DNA of 64,000 nt from Firmicutes bacterium TM09-10 (GCA_003481005.1 QUKC01000014.1:35808-99807), one strand, 5' to 3'. Shown: positions 1-10,405, counted from the stretch's first letter. A program made the numbers and translations. Notes: generated by a model from the letters alone, not told the origin.

Positions 1-33
1 AAGGCAGAACATGCCGAAAGGAGGGGAATGTAT

Positions 34-2040
34 ATGAATACGCCTGTTTTACACCGTATCTGTATCGACAGAACAGCTCCCAAACCGGTATCTCCGGTCA
101 TTTATGGCTGGCACTATGAAGAGATCGGGATGATTGGTGACGGGGGATTGTATGCAGAGATGATTCGCAACCGGAATTTTTCAGAAAGCGGAACGGCTCC
201 GGGAATGCAGATAAAGGATGGATTATATCAGAATATACCTCATGCGGACAGGCCGAACTGTCTGCCGGAATATCTGCCGGAGCTGGATGGGTGGAGCGCA
301 TTGGGAGAGAGCGTTTCCATCGGTCGGATTACTCTGAATGAATCCGGACGTGTCTATGCGATGACGGTGAAGCGGTCTGCTTCTGAAAAAGAAGGGATAT
401 GTGGAGCGGCAAACAGCGGATTTTTCGGTATGCATACGCAGAAGGGGAAGAAATACCGGCTGTCGGTTTATCTTTGTTCGGAGCCCTCCGGGGGAGGCGT
501 GAGAGTGGGCATTGCAGATAAGGAGGGATTTGCAACCACAGAAGCCCTGATTCAGGACATACCGGGGAAGAAGACGCATTATGAAGTGACGTTTACTGCA
601 AAACGCACAGTGGAAGATGGAGTTTTTCTTCTTACGCCTCTGCAGAGCGGAGGGGTGACAGTTTTCTTTATTTCCCTGTTTCCCTGTGATACATGGGACG
701 GCGGACGTTCTGTTTTCAGACGGGACATCATGCAGAATATGTTGGATTATAAGCCGGAATTCCTGCGCTTCCCAGGCGGCTGTATCGTACATGGCGTCAA
801 TGTGGAGACAATGTACCATTGGAAGGAAACCATAGAGGATATATCGGTGAGAAAGAGTTCTTGGTGCAAGTGGCAGCCGCACTGGATTTCAAATGGAATC
901 GGGTACCATGAATTTTATGAGCTCTGCGAGTATCTTGGAGCGGACGCCATGTATGTGGCGCCGTGCGGATTGATCTGTACGGACTGGGCATTTCAGAAGG
1001 GAGACAGTGAAGATTTCTGTCATCCGGAGACAGAGGTGGAGGATTATATACAGGACTGCTTGGATGCCATTGAATACGCGATAGGACCGAAGGACTCCGT
1101 CTGGGGAGCCAAAAGAGCAGCGAACGGCCATCCGGAGCCGTTCCCTCTGCGGTATGTGTCAATTGGAAACGAAGATTTCGGCCCGGCATATTATGAACGG
1201 TATGAGAAATTCAGCGCTGCCATCCGAAGCCGCTATCCGCAGCTGATTCTGATTGCGGACAGCATCGTTGGAAACCGTAAGCATGGTGACTGGGGAGATA
1301 AACGGAAACGTCTTTCCTATTTCCACGATCCTGCCAGTATGGATTATTTCGATGAGCATTATTATGACAGCGGGGACTGGATCTTTGAAAATTTCGACCG
1401 TTTTGACTGTTATGACCGCAGCGGCCCGGGACTGATGTGTCTGGAGCTGGGGCTGAACTCAGAACAGCCGTCCGATGTTCTGTATGAGTCAATTTTTTTG
1501 ATGATGCTGGAAAAGAACGGGGATCTGAAGCCTATTTTTGCCGGAAGGCCTCTGATGCGCAACTGGGATTATGTAAAAGGAGAGCTGAATCCCTTTTATT
1601 ATCATACGAACGGGGAAAGCTGGAAGACAGTGCATTATTATGCCAAGAAGCTGTTTCGGGACAATCGGTTTGACAGACTGTTTTCCGCATCCTGCTGCCG
1701 ACAGGACGGCGGAGCGGTATTGGATGAAGAAACCTTATTTTCCACTGCGGGGCAGGACAGTACGACCGGGGATATCATAATAAAGACCGTCAATCTTGCA
1801 GCGCATTCTATAGAAGCCCGTGTAGATGCGGGAATTTTGCAGACCGAAGCGTGTATTTATACGCTCAGGAATACGGATGCTCTTCCTAAAACAAAGGAGG
1901 CTTCCCAATGCGGAGGGCCGGATCTGTATCAGGGGCCGATTGACCTTGATAAGCCGTACACGTTTCCGCCCCGCTCCCTGACAGTAATGCGGATTCCCGG
2001 AAAAAATCTTAAAAATAAAGGGTTGTCGAGAAATAGATAA
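34..2040 (+). CDS. GH51-type alpha-L-arabinofuranosidase, 3' end fused to IS
   Basis: Cytoplasmic retaining hydrolase expected to release terminal L-arabinofuranose from arabinan or arabinoxylan oligosaccharides. No signal peptide is visible. The 668 aa show a GH51-like plan: an N-terminal strand-rich part, a carbohydrate-binding-like insert (about 80-220), then the (beta/alpha)8 barrel with SIGNED carrying the likely acid/base Glu380 and CLELG carrying the likely nucleophile Glu471. An ATG at 28 also exists, but the strong site AAAGGAGGGG (17-26) is spaced correctly only for the ATG at 34. The last codons (NKGLSRNR) lie inside the left end of an insertion element, so the native stop has probably been lost. 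It belongs with the transporter and glycosidase genes downstream. Family is confident; substrate is inferred. Confidence 0.85.
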   Translation: MNTPVLHRICIDRTAPKPVSPVIYGWHYEEIGMIGDGGLYAEMIRNRNFSESGTAPGMQIKDGLYQNIPHADRPNCLPEYLPELDGWSALGESVSIGRITLNESGRVYAMTVKRSASEKEGICGAANSGFFGMHTQKGKKYRLSVYLCSEPSGGGVRVGIADKEGFATTEALIQDIPGKKTHYEVTFTAKRTVEDGVFLLTPLQSGGVTVFFISLFPCDTWDGGRSVFRRDIMQNMLDYKPEFLRFPGGCIVHGVNVETMYHWKETIEDISVRKSSWCKWQPHWISNGIGYHEFYELCEYLGADAMYVAPCGLICTDWAFQKGDSEDFCHPETEVEDYIQDCLDAIEYAIGPKDSVWGAKRAANGHPEPFPLRYVSIGNEDFGPAYYERYEKFSAAIRSRYPQLILIADSIVGNRKHGDWGDKRKRLSYFHDPASMDYFDEHYYDSGDWIFENFDRFDCYDRSGPGLMCLELGLNSEQPSDVLYESIFLMMLEKNGDLKPIFAGRPLMRNWDYVKGELNPFYYHTNGESWKTVHYYAKKLFRDNRFDRLFSASCCRQDGGAVLDEETLFSTAGQDSTTGDIIIKTVNLAAHSIEARVDAGILQTEACIYTLRNTDALPKTKEASQCGGPDLYQGPIDLDKPYTFPPRSLTVMRIPGKNLKNKGLSRNR

Positions 2041-2047
2041 CCTCAAA

Positions 2048-2096
2048 CAGGGAGCATTGTGACTGGATCAGTCACAATGCTCCCTGAAATTTTTTC
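2048..2096 (+). terminator. Strong hairpin with T-rich tail
   Basis: A perfect stem (CAGGGAGCATTGTGACT pairing with 2070-2086) around a 5-nt loop, followed by a T-rich run. It lies inside the left end of the IS, between its terminal repeat and the transposase start. It would stop GH51 transcripts from entering the transposase; such hairpins commonly insulate IS transposases from outside transcription. Confidence 0.7.
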
Positions 2097-2161
2097 TTAT
2101 AAAAGAGAAAAAGATGGCTAACGACAGCCACCTTCTCTCCGTTCCATGGTATAATGGAACT

Positions 2162-3914
2162 ATGTTAACCAAAGACTATTATAACGACTTTTTTGACATT
2201 GGACAACAGAAAATTAACTTCAGTTTCTTCGAATTGAGTTTACCCGATGATGATCCAGTCTATACCCTGAAAAAGTGATGGAGGAATTAGATTTTTCAGG
2301 CCTGCTGGCCTGTTATTCCGATCAGGGAAGAACCGGATTTAACCCAATCATGCTGTATGCTGTTGTTACCTATGCAAATATGCGCGGAGTCAGGGCTGTT
2401 GACCGTATCGTAGACTTGTGCCGGAGAGATCTCGCTTTTATCTGGCTGACCAAAGGGCAGAAGCCACAGTGGGATGTTTTTTACGATTTTAAAGGAAAAA
2501 GCTGACAGGCGAAGTTCTGAATGAATTGAATTACCAGTTCATGCGCCGTCTGGAGAAGAAAGGACTGATCACCCTGAAAGAACTTTAAATCGATGGGACA
2601 AAGATCGAAGCGAACGCCAACCGATACATGTTCGTCTGGCGGGGACACTCAATTACCATCTGGCTGGCCTGCTGGACACCATTGATGCCCTTTATACAAA
2701 GTACAATGCCTTCCTGCGGGAGAATGGATACGGCCCGAAATACGACCTAGGGGAAGCTCGGATGTTTGTGATCGAGGGAATGGAAAAAGTCCGTCGTGTG
2801 ATTGAGGAAAACCGGAAACGGAAACTGACCAAACACAAGAAGATTTCCAATAACACGATACTGGAGATCGATAATTGCTCTCCACTTGAGATCCTGAAAC
2901 TGCAGAGAAATCTGACACAGATCGCACAGGGATAAGGGATAGGGTTTGTTCATAAAAAAAGAAAACAGAAACCAGAGATTTAAAAGCTTTATGAAGAACT
3001 GGAAGAATGCGGAAAGCGCCTGATGGGCTATAAGGATTGCTTTGAGATCATGGGGAAAGACCGGAACAGCTATTCCAAAACAGATCTGGAAGCAACCTTT
3101 ATGCGCATGAAAGAAGATTCCTATGCTTAATGGGTAGCTTAAGCCGGCCTATAACTTCCAGATCGCGGTAGAGAACTATTTTATTGTCCATGGATATGTG
3201 AGTAACGACCGGACAGATTACAATACGCTGATCCCTGTTCTGGAAAAGCACAGAAAAGCGTTTGGAAACAGCCTGGAGGCAGTGACTGCGGACAGCGGCT
3301 ACTGCAGCGAAAAGAACCTGTTGTATCTGAAAGAGAACGGGATCCGCAGCTATATCAAGCTTCAGGATCATGAGAAGAGGAAGACCGGGGCATACAGAGA
3401 AGACATCGGGAAGTATTACAACATGACATGCGCTGTGTTTGAAGATGAGCATTATTACATCTGCCATGACGGAAGGAAACTGCGGCATATCCGGACAGAG
3501 AGCAAAGAGCAGGATGGCTACACCCAGACGGTGGAAGTATACAGGTGCGCAGACTGCAGCGGCTGTGAACACAAAGCCAGATGTCTCTATAAATACAATG
3601 CTGAAAAAAATCCGGACCAGAATAAGGTCATGAAGATCAATGAACGATGGAAAGAATTGCGGGAAGAGTCCAATGCGAATATACAGGGCGAAGAAGGGAT
3701 CCTGAAACGGCAGACACGATCGATCCAGACGGAAGGGCACTTCGGGGATATCAAGGAGAATGAAAATTTCCGGCGGTTTAACTATCGGTCAAAGGAGAAA
3801 GTGTATAAAGAATTCATGCTGTATGCGATTGGCAGGAATATCATGAAATACCACCGCTTTTTACATGATGAAATTAAAAAATTTGAAGGGAAAAAGGAGC
3901 AGAAAGCAGCTTAG
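2162..3914 (+). pseudogene. IS1182-family transposase, multiple frameshifts and stops
   Basis: The reading starts MLTKDYYNDFFD at 2162 and meets a stop near 2276. It continues in another frame with the DUF772-like N-terminal domain (2278-2505), then a frame change near 2500, an in-frame stop near 2588, stops near 2934 and 2983, and the DDE-type C-terminal half (3198-3914, with TADSGYCSEKN, a CxxC cluster and TEGHFGDIKEN). At least five lesions make it inactive, although the 238-aa C-terminal piece remains open. It could be mobilised only in trans. Confidence 0.85.
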
Positions 3915-4099
3915 TCGACAGAGCACTCCCGAAAATCCAGCCAAGGGGTTTTTGCGCCATAAAATAGGAGATAAAAAAAGAAGAGACAGTTCCGCAGAGG
4001 ATTCAGGACTTAAATAAGCCCGAATTCTCAGGGATTGTCTCTTTCCTGCATGTCAGGGATTAAAAATCGGTATTAACCGACACCCCTTTATTCTGGAAT

Positions 4100-6310
4100 T
4101 TAAGAGGGGATATGACTGCGATATTTTCCGGGTGTTACGCCTTCCAGCTTTTTGAATACGCGGATAAAGGATACGTCGCTGCAGAAACCGCTTTGTATGG
4201 CAATGGCTGAAAGTGTCAGCTCCGGCTGGGACATCAGACTTTTGGCGTGATCAATGCGCAGCCGTTGGACATAATCCAGCATATTGCGTCCCGTTCCCTT
4301 TTTAAAAGCCTTTGAGACGTAGGCGTTGCTGACATTGAGCTGCTCAGATACGTAAAAAACGCTGAACATGGGATCCAGATAATGCTCCTGAGTAATGGCC
4401 ATAATTTTGTCCACCATACTTTCCTGTGGAGATGCATTTAACAAATGCTCTGAAAGTTGCTGAGTGATTGAGTAATATTCGGATTCCAGCTGTTCAATGG
4501 AGGAACAATCCATCAGACGGTCCATAAGCGAGTACTTTTCCCAAAGATTATTTTCATTGAACTCGTTCATATCAGCAAGTACAGATACTGTATGATCGAT
4601 AAAGCTGAAAATCTTGCATTTGATGAATGGAAGGGAATAATGGTTATTTTTCAATTCGTCAAATATCTGCCGCTGGATAATGCGGGCGGCGTCAAAATCC
4701 TGATCTCTGAGAAGATTGGAATATTTCTTAAACCACATTTCAAACAGCAGATTGCGGTCGTAGGAAACGGCTACATGGCTGATCTCTGAATAATGCATCT
4801 CCCCCCGTTCACCAAGAAAGCTCATATGATCAGTAATTTTCTGTGTTTCTTCATAGGCGAAGGCGAGCTGCGTCAGGCCGCGGTGAATATCGCTGAACGC
4901 AATCATGAGCTGATCCCTGTAACCGTGGAGAATATTGTTTATCCATTCATATGGCGGGCAGGTCGATGCACCAAAGTAAAAAATCTTTATATCATACCTT
5001 CCTGAAAGAATGTGCCATTCCTGGCGGCTGTCCGCGAGAGGCGGCTGGGAAAAAGCGGCTAAAAGAGATTTTGGAAGGGAATCATATTCGCTGTAAATCC
5101 GGATCAACTGTACATAAGGCCCGCAGATCGTAAGATGGAATTTATTCATATATTCTGTAAGGAGAGAGTCTGAAAGAATTTCTCCATGGATGAGCTTATA
5201 TAGCAGCCCTTCCATATACAGGCTATGGTTCTGAGAGATCAGTCTGGCAGAGCTGTTTCGGATATCCATCAGCTCGTCAATGGAGCGTTCTATGCACTGC
5301 AGAGCAGATTCTTCCGCCGCTGAGCCGGGAGATACCTTGCTGGCAATGGAAGAAATCGGACGGTAGTTATAATTTGCCAGATAGATGCTGAGCAGAAATC
5401 CGCTGAGCAGTAAGACAACGAAACAGATGAAGGCAATCGTCTGACTGTCAGACAGTGTGCGCGCGAAGTCCAGAGTGGGTATAAAAGCAACATGCAGAAG
5501 CGGATATTTGGCGGAAGATACGGCATACAGGGTATAGTCGCCCAAAGTATGAAGCCCGGGCGTGAGAGAGCCGGGATCAAGGCCGTACTGCTCCACAAGC
5601 TCCTGGGAAGAGATAGAGGAAAACAAAATATTGCCGGAATCATCCACTGTGAAAACCTCTGAAGACGTGGGAAGATCAGAGGCATCCCGGTAAGGGGAAA
5701 CGAGCATTGGATCGACAACAAAGGCGAGAGTCCCCTTACCGTTTCCGGAAGATCCGTATGGAAGCGTATAAAGTATGGCAATATCCGAAGCATAGCGCCC
5801 GGTACCGTTTAAGGAAATGCGGCTTCCTGCATGAAATTCATCCAGCAGGGAAATAAAGCGGTCATCGTTCAGGTGATACTGATTCCAAATCTGGATGGAA
5901 TAGACAGAGGAATCCGTAATCAGCAGCTCCTGCTGCGGCAGATATATGAATATTGTGTTAATATAGATGCTCAGAAATTTATAGCTATTCAGCTTTTCTA
6001 TTATAGAAGGGAGATCATAGTGCAGCTGCGGAGGAATATCGCCGTTGCAGGCGAGAAAGGTTTGTATGGCCTGATCGCCGCTTAACTCTCTGGCAAGGCT
6101 GTCCAATGCGTCAAGATTGCTCTCAAGAGAGGACTGATAGGAAATTGCCTCCTTATAAGCAAGCTGCCGGGAATAATTGGAAATAGTTCCGATCAGGCTG
6201 GATGACAGAAAAAGCAGAATGCCGGTCAGGAGGACCAGAATCAATAAGTAGGAAACAAGAAGTTTACGAAAGAAAACAGCAGTTCTTAATTTCTTAAAAA
6301 AAGCTCTCAT
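4100..6310 (-). CDS. Membrane-anchored AraC-family regulator
   Basis: Transcription activator expected to sense a sugar outside the cell and switch on the adjacent transporter and glycosidase operon. The 736 aa hold a first membrane helix at about 20-40, a long extracytoplasmic sensor region, a second helix near 290-312 (IAFICFVVLLLSGFLLSIYL), a cytoplasmic linker, and a C-terminal double helix-turn-helix AraC domain (about 635-733; SNAYVSKAFK, IAIQSGFCSDVSFIRVFKK, TPGKYR). No histidine kinase or receiver domain is present, so it is a one-component version of the YesM/YesN arrangement. The start is supported by AAAGGAGT just upstream. It is divergent from the binding-protein gene across a 440-bp control region. 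Its stop lies 8 bp from the IS end. Family certain; ligand unknown. Confidence 0.88.
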   Translation of the reverse strand: MRAFFKKLRTAVFFRKLLVSYLLILVLLTGILLFLSSSLIGTISNYSRQLAYKEAISYQSSLESNLDALDSLARELSGDQAIQTFLACNGDIPPQLHYDLPSIIEKLNSYKFLSIYINTIFIYLPQQELLITDSSVYSIQIWNQYHLNDDRFISLLDEFHAGSRISLNGTGRYASDIAILYTLPYGSSGNGKGTLAFVVDPMLVSPYRDASDLPTSSEVFTVDDSGNILFSSISSQELVEQYGLDPGSLTPGLHTLGDYTLYAVSSAKYPLLHVAFIPTLDFARTLSDSQTIAFICFVVLLLSGFLLSIYLANYNYRPISSIASKVSPGSAAEESALQCIERSIDELMDIRNSSARLISQNHSLYMEGLLYKLIHGEILSDSLLTEYMNKFHLTICGPYVQLIRIYSEYDSLPKSLLAAFSQPPLADSRQEWHILSGRYDIKIFYFGASTCPPYEWINNILHGYRDQLMIAFSDIHRGLTQLAFAYEETQKITDHMSFLGERGEMHYSEISHVAVSYDRNLLFEMWFKKYSNLLRDQDFDAARIIQRQIFDELKNNHYSLPFIKCKIFSFIDHTVSVLADMNEFNENNLWEKYSLMDRLMDCSSIEQLESEYYSITQQLSEHLLNASPQESMVDKIMAITQEHYLDPMFSVFYVSEQLNVSNAYVSKAFKKGTGRNMLDYVQRLRIDHAKSLMSQPELTLSAIAIQSGFCSDVSFIRVFKKLEGVTPGKYRSHIPS

Positions 6311-6521
6311 TTTACTCCTTTCTTTTTCCAGGCAAAAAATGAAAACGAGATAAAAACTGAAAATTTATGGACAGAATATACAAGTTACAGAAAACAAAAT
6401 TGTAGTTAAATTCCAAAACTAGGGGTGAAACGGGTTAAAAGCTGAAAATTGTAAAATTGCATTTGATCACGTAAAATAAGCATATAGCATTTGTGAGAAA
6501 TAGTCAATTCTATCCTAAAAT

Positions 6522-6550
6522 ATGGAAAATATTTATGCTGATTATATAAT
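6522..6550 (+). promoter_or_regulatory. Candidate activator-dependent promoter of the sugar operon
   Basis: The 440-bp AT-rich gap between the divergent AraC gene and the binding protein holds a perfect TATAAT (6545-6550) with a poor -35 (ATGGAA) 17 bp upstream. That pattern is expected where an AraC activator recruits polymerase. No convincing pair of AraC direct repeats was recognised by eye. The purine-rich stretch at 6670-6740 is leader. Confidence 0.4.
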
Positions 6551-6750
6551 ACACACTAAAGCATATAGGAATATCCGTATACATGAATCTATATATGAAT
6601 GAAGCGACATGGGCTTGGAACGGCTGGATAAATACCATGCAGAAAGGACATTAATCCAGAACGGCGGACATGGGAAGGGAGGAAAAAGAAAAAAAGAGGG
6701 AAAGACAGCAAAGGAAAAGAGAAGAAAAAAAGAAGGAGGAACAGAAATTT

Positions 6751-8424
6751 ATGAGAAGATTTCAAAAAGCGGCGGCACTCGCAATTGGTGTATGCATGAC
6801 GGTATCCGCACTTGCCGGATGCGGCGGACAGAGCGGCGAAAGCGAGATGAAAACAGAAACGAAACAGGAGGCTGTTACGGAACAGGCTTCCGGGCAGAGC
6901 ACGGAGGAAACCGGAATAACATTTCCTCTGGAAGAACAGGTTACCCTGACGATGTGGGCTCCATTCAATGTGAATGCAGCATCCGTTATGGAGGATTATA
7001 ACGGGAGCCTGGTATTTCAGGAAATGGAAAAGCGGACGAATGTCCATATTGAATTTATCCATCCGGCAATCGGGCAGGACAGTGAACAGTTTAACCTTAT
7101 GATCGCTTCACAGGAATATCCGGACATGATTATGGGCGGAATCAGCAATTATGTCGGAGGCGGGGATCTGGCCGTTGAGGACGGCGTATTTTTACAGTTA
7201 AATGATCTGATTGACCAATATGCGCCGAATTATAAGGCGATTCTGGAATCCAATCCGGAGGCCAAGAGACAGGCGTCCTCGGACAGCGGGATTATGTCGT
7301 CCATATTGCCGATGATGCGTCAGGAAAATCTGTGCTGGTATGGTCCAGTGATCCGAAAGGACTGGCTGGAAGAGACCGGGTTGGATATTCCGGAAACGTT
7401 GGAAGAGTGGGAGGTTCTGCTGACGGAAATGAAGAAAAACCATCCGGATTCCACACCGCTTATTTTTCATCCGTCAGGAGCCTCTGCAGGAAACTCATTC
7501 AGAGAAAGAGGATATGATTTTTGGGGACTCTTTATGTCTGCCTATGGAATCGGCACCAGTTCCGGAACATTTGGAGCCATGTACAACGACAACGGAACCG
7601 TGAAATATGCGCCAATCGAGGACGGATTTAAAGATTATCTGGAAGTAATGAACCGTTGGTACGAAAATGGCCTGATTGATGCGGATTATCCCGCGCGTGA
7701 TATGGACGGCGTGAATGCCCTGATTACATCCGGCATGGTCGGAGCGATGGTAGGATCCGTAGATATTGCCTCCAACCTGTTTGACAGCCAGGGGGTGGAA
7801 TACGTTGCAGCTCCGTATCCTGTTTTGAAAGAAGGAGATCCCGTACGTCTTCGCGCATACGACGCGGTGGCCTCTCCGATAGGCAATTCTGTTTCCATCA
7901 CCACCCAGTGCGAAAATCCGGAGATTGCCGTGGCCTGGCTGGACTATGCGTTCTCCGAGGAAGGCTCTCTGCTTTATAATTTCGGCGTAGAAGGAGACAC
8001 CTATACAATGGTTGACGGTACGCCAACCTTTACGGATAAGGTGCTGAATAATCCGGACATTCCTGGTGAAACAGCGCTGTATCTGTATAAAATGCAGGTA
8101 TTTCCGCAGCTTCGCTGGGGAGCGCTGGCCAATCCAAGTACAGTAAAGAATCCCAAGGTTTTGGAAGAAAAGACGGCATGGACCGAGCAGGGCACGGCAG
8201 AGCTGACAATGCCGCCGGTTTCTCTTACGGCAGAAGAGGGCGATGAGCTTGCAAAAATATTAACCACCACGGATGTCTATCAAAATGAAATGGTAACCAA
8301 ATTCATAATGGGTGTAGAGCCTTTGGACAAATTTGACGAATACGTGAATGAAATGAAAAAAATGAAGATTGAGGATGCAATCGCTATCTATCAGAAAGCG
8401 CTTGACCGTTATCTGGCACGTTGA
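6751..8424 (+). CDS. Extracellular solute-binding lipoprotein (LplA/family 1 type)
   Basis: Captures oligosaccharide outside the membrane and delivers it to the two permeases that follow. The 557 aa begin with a lipoprotein signal peptide (MRRFQKAAALAIGV.. then LAGCGG, lipid-anchored Cys near residue 24), a Glu/Thr-rich spacer, and a two-lobed binding fold of the LplA-like class (EWEVLLTEMKKN, WYENGLIDADYP, ITSGMVGAM). The reading frame stays open upstream to 6670, but the site AAGGAGGA (6733-6740) and the signal peptide fix the start at 6751. The locus encodes no ATPase; systems of this class use a shared MsmX-type ATPase elsewhere. A strong hairpin follows the stop. Confidence 0.9.
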   Translation: MRRFQKAAALAIGVCMTVSALAGCGGQSGESEMKTETKQEAVTEQASGQSTEETGITFPLEEQVTLTMWAPFNVNAASVMEDYNGSLVFQEMEKRTNVHIEFIHPAIGQDSEQFNLMIASQEYPDMIMGGISNYVGGGDLAVEDGVFLQLNDLIDQYAPNYKAILESNPEAKRQASSDSGIMSSILPMMRQENLCWYGPVIRKDWLEETGLDIPETLEEWEVLLTEMKKNHPDSTPLIFHPSGASAGNSFRERGYDFWGLFMSAYGIGTSSGTFGAMYNDNGTVKYAPIEDGFKDYLEVMNRWYENGLIDADYPARDMDGVNALITSGMVGAMVGSVDIASNLFDSQGVEYVAAPYPVLKEGDPVRLRAYDAVASPIGNSVSITTQCENPEIAVAWLDYAFSEEGSLLYNFGVEGDTYTMVDGTPTFTDKVLNNPDIPGETALYLYKMQVFPQLRWGALANPSTVKNPKVLEEKTAWTEQGTAELTMPPVSLTAEEGDELAKILTTTDVYQNEMVTKFIMGVEPLDKFDEYVNEMKKMKIEDAIAIYQKALDRYLAR

Positions 8425-8430
8425 GTGACC

Positions 8431-8476
8431 GGTCCTGCAGAAAGCGCCGCCATGTACTTTCTGCAGGACCTTTTTT
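8431..8476 (+). terminator. Intra-operon terminator-like hairpin
   Basis: A 14-bp perfect stem (GGTCCTGCAGAAAG, 8431-8444, with 8457-8470), a 12-nt loop and six T's. It sits 7 nt after the binding-protein stop and before the permease start. It probably stabilises or partly terminates the message so that binding protein exceeds permease. Confidence 0.75.
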
Positions 8477-8549
8477 GAGAGACAGGATCCGGCCGGAAGT
8501 GCTGATTCTCAAAAAAGAGCCGATAAAGAAGAGGAAAAGGGATGTTGAT

Positions 8550-9494
8550 ATGAATAAAGTCAAAAAGAACAAAAATACCGGGGAAGGCGTTGGACAAAGG
8601 CTGAAACGGGATATCCGGCAGAATAAATATGTGTATCTTATGGCGGTTCCGGTTATCCTGTTTTATATCTGCTTCTGTTATCTCCCGATGGGCGGGCTTC
8701 TGATCGCTTTTCAGGATTATTCCCCAACAAAAGGCATTTGGGGCAGCAAATGGGTCGGATTTGAGAATTTCATTGACTTTTTTAATGACTATCAGTTTCC
8801 CAGACTGCTTCGCAATACGCTGACGCTGAGTCTGGAGCTGATCCTGTTTGGATTCCCAGCGCCGATTCTTCTGGCGCTGCTGATCAATGAACTACGCGGG
8901 AAACGTTATCGGAAGGTAGTTCAGACAGTCAGTTATCTGCCGCACTTCATTTCACTGGTGGTTATTTGCGGCCTAATCAGCAACTTCACAGCCTCTACTG
9001 GTGTGATAAATCAGGTGTTGTCCTTTTTTGGATTTGAACCGAAAACATTTCTGATGGATCCAAAGCTGTTTCATCCTTTATTTGTAATATCGGACATATG
9101 GCAGAGTGTCGGTTGGGGCAGCATCGTATACTTATCGGCCATTTCGGGAATTGATCCCGGATTATATGAAGCGGCAAGTATTGATGGAGCGGGACGTTTT
9201 CGAAGGATCTGGCACATTACCTTGCCGGCCCTGATTCCAACGATTACTGTTTTATTTATTATGCGGATCGGAAATATCATGAATCTGGGATATGAAAAGA
9301 TTATTCTGCTGTATAATCCCACCATTATGGAAACGGCTGATATTATTTCCACATTTACATATCGGAGAGGACTTTTGGACGCAGACTATGGATTCAGTAC
9401 GGCAGTGGGTATGTTTAATTCTCTTGTGAATTTCGTGATCCTTTTTGTTGCAAACAAACTGAGCAGAAAGCTGACTGGAGAAAGTTTATGGTAA
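8550..9494 (+). CDS. ABC sugar permease, LplB-like
   Basis: First membrane subunit of the importer. The 314 aa show six hydrophobic segments and the cytoplasmic EAA loop (YEAASIDGAGRFRRIWHITLP) that docks the ATPase. The frame is open from 8421 across the intra-operon hairpin. The accepted start at 8550 (MNKVKKNKN) follows a purine-rich AGGAAAAGGG and gives the usual short basic N-terminus before helix one (YLMAVPVILFYICF). It forms a heterodimer with the next gene product. Confidence 0.9.
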   Translation: MNKVKKNKNTGEGVGQRLKRDIRQNKYVYLMAVPVILFYICFCYLPMGGLLIAFQDYSPTKGIWGSKWVGFENFIDFFNDYQFPRLLRNTLTLSLELILFGFPAPILLALLINELRGKRYRKVVQTVSYLPHFISLVVICGLISNFTASTGVINQVLSFFGFEPKTFLMDPKLFHPLFVISDIWQSVGWGSIVYLSAISGIDPGLYEAASIDGAGRFRRIWHITLPALIPTITVLFIMRIGNIMNLGYEKIILLYNPTIMETADIISTFTYRRGLLDADYGFSTAVGMFNSLVNFVILFVANKLSRKLTGESLW

Positions 9495-9504
9495 GGAGGA
9501 ATTT

Positions 9505-10392
9505 ATGGTTACGAAACGTTCACCCGGAGAAATTATTTTTGACATTGGAAATGCTGTCTTTCTGGGAATACTGACGCTGATTTTTTTGTATCCCATGTGG
9601 TACGTGATCATGGCTGCTTTCAGTGATCCGGCCAGATTTGTCAGCCATACAGGATTATTGTGGCTTCCGGAAGGATTTTCGCTGGCAGGATTTAAGATGG
9701 TACTTAGAACCGCCAGTATTGTAACCGGATACGGGAATATCATTTTATATGTGATCACGGGCACAGCGCTGAATATCTTGCTGACCAGCATGGGAGCCTA
9801 TGTGCTCAGCCGGAAAAAACTGTATATCCGCCGTTTTTTATCACTGGCGATCGTTTTTACCATGTATCTGTCCGGAGGTCTGATTCCCTTTTATCTCACC
9901 GTGCGTAATCTGGGGCTGTATAATACGCGATTGGCACTGATTCTGCCGGTGGCGGTTAATACATGGAATCTGATAGTGATGCGCACATCCATGTCTCAGG
10001 TCCCGGACAGCCTGGAAGAAGCGGCAAAGATCGATGGCGCAAACGACTTTGTCATCCTGTTTCGCGTCATTCTGCCTGTCATTAAAAGCACGGTTGCCGT
10101 AATGGTTTTGTTTTACGCCGTGCAGCATTGGAACTCCTGGTTCAACGCCATGATTTTTCTGCAGGATCGGTCTAAATACCCGCTGCAGCTGTTCCTTCGG
10201 GAAATCCTGCTCAGCGGAAGCATGACGGATATCGCGACGGGATCGACTGGCGAAGACGTAAACAATGTTCTGACAATGAACATGCTGAAATATTGTACCA
10301 TTGTGGTTTCCACACTGCCCATTCTGTGTATCTATCCTTTTTTGCAGAAATATTTTGTGAAAGGTGTAATGATCGGTTCAGTGAAAGAATGA
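9505..10392 (+). CDS. ABC sugar permease, LplC/YtcP-like
   Basis: Second membrane subunit of the importer, 295 aa, with six transmembrane segments and its own EAA motif (LEEAAKIDGANDFVILFRVILP). It begins 10 bp after the first permease with a good AAGGAGGAA site. The C-terminus (YFVKGVMIGSVKE) is the characteristic ending of this subfamily. Intact. Confidence 0.9.
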   Translation: MVTKRSPGEIIFDIGNAVFLGILTLIFLYPMWYVIMAAFSDPARFVSHTGLLWLPEGFSLAGFKMVLRTASIVTGYGNIILYVITGTALNILLTSMGAYVLSRKKLYIRRFLSLAIVFTMYLSGGLIPFYLTVRNLGLYNTRLALILPVAVNTWNLIVMRTSMSQVPDSLEEAAKIDGANDFVILFRVILPVIKSTVAVMVLFYAVQHWNSWFNAMIFLQDRSKYPLQLFLREILLSGSMTDIATGSTGEDVNNVLTMNMLKYCTIVVSTLPILCIYPFLQKYFVKGVMIGSVKE

Positions 10393-10405
10393 GAGGGATT
10401 CTGTC

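Larger units (their letters stand above)
2014..4092 (+). mobile_element. IS1182-type insertion sequence, decayed
   Basis: Bounded by near-identical terminal inverted repeats: AATAAAGGGTTGTCG at 2014-2028 and the reverse complement of AATAAAGGGGTGTCG at 4078-4092 (14 of 15 match). It contains a broken transposase and a 17-bp hairpin near the left end. The insertion lies exactly between the end of the GH51 gene and the stop of the AraC gene. No clear target duplication is seen. Family assignment rests on the transposase sequence. Confidence 0.75.
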
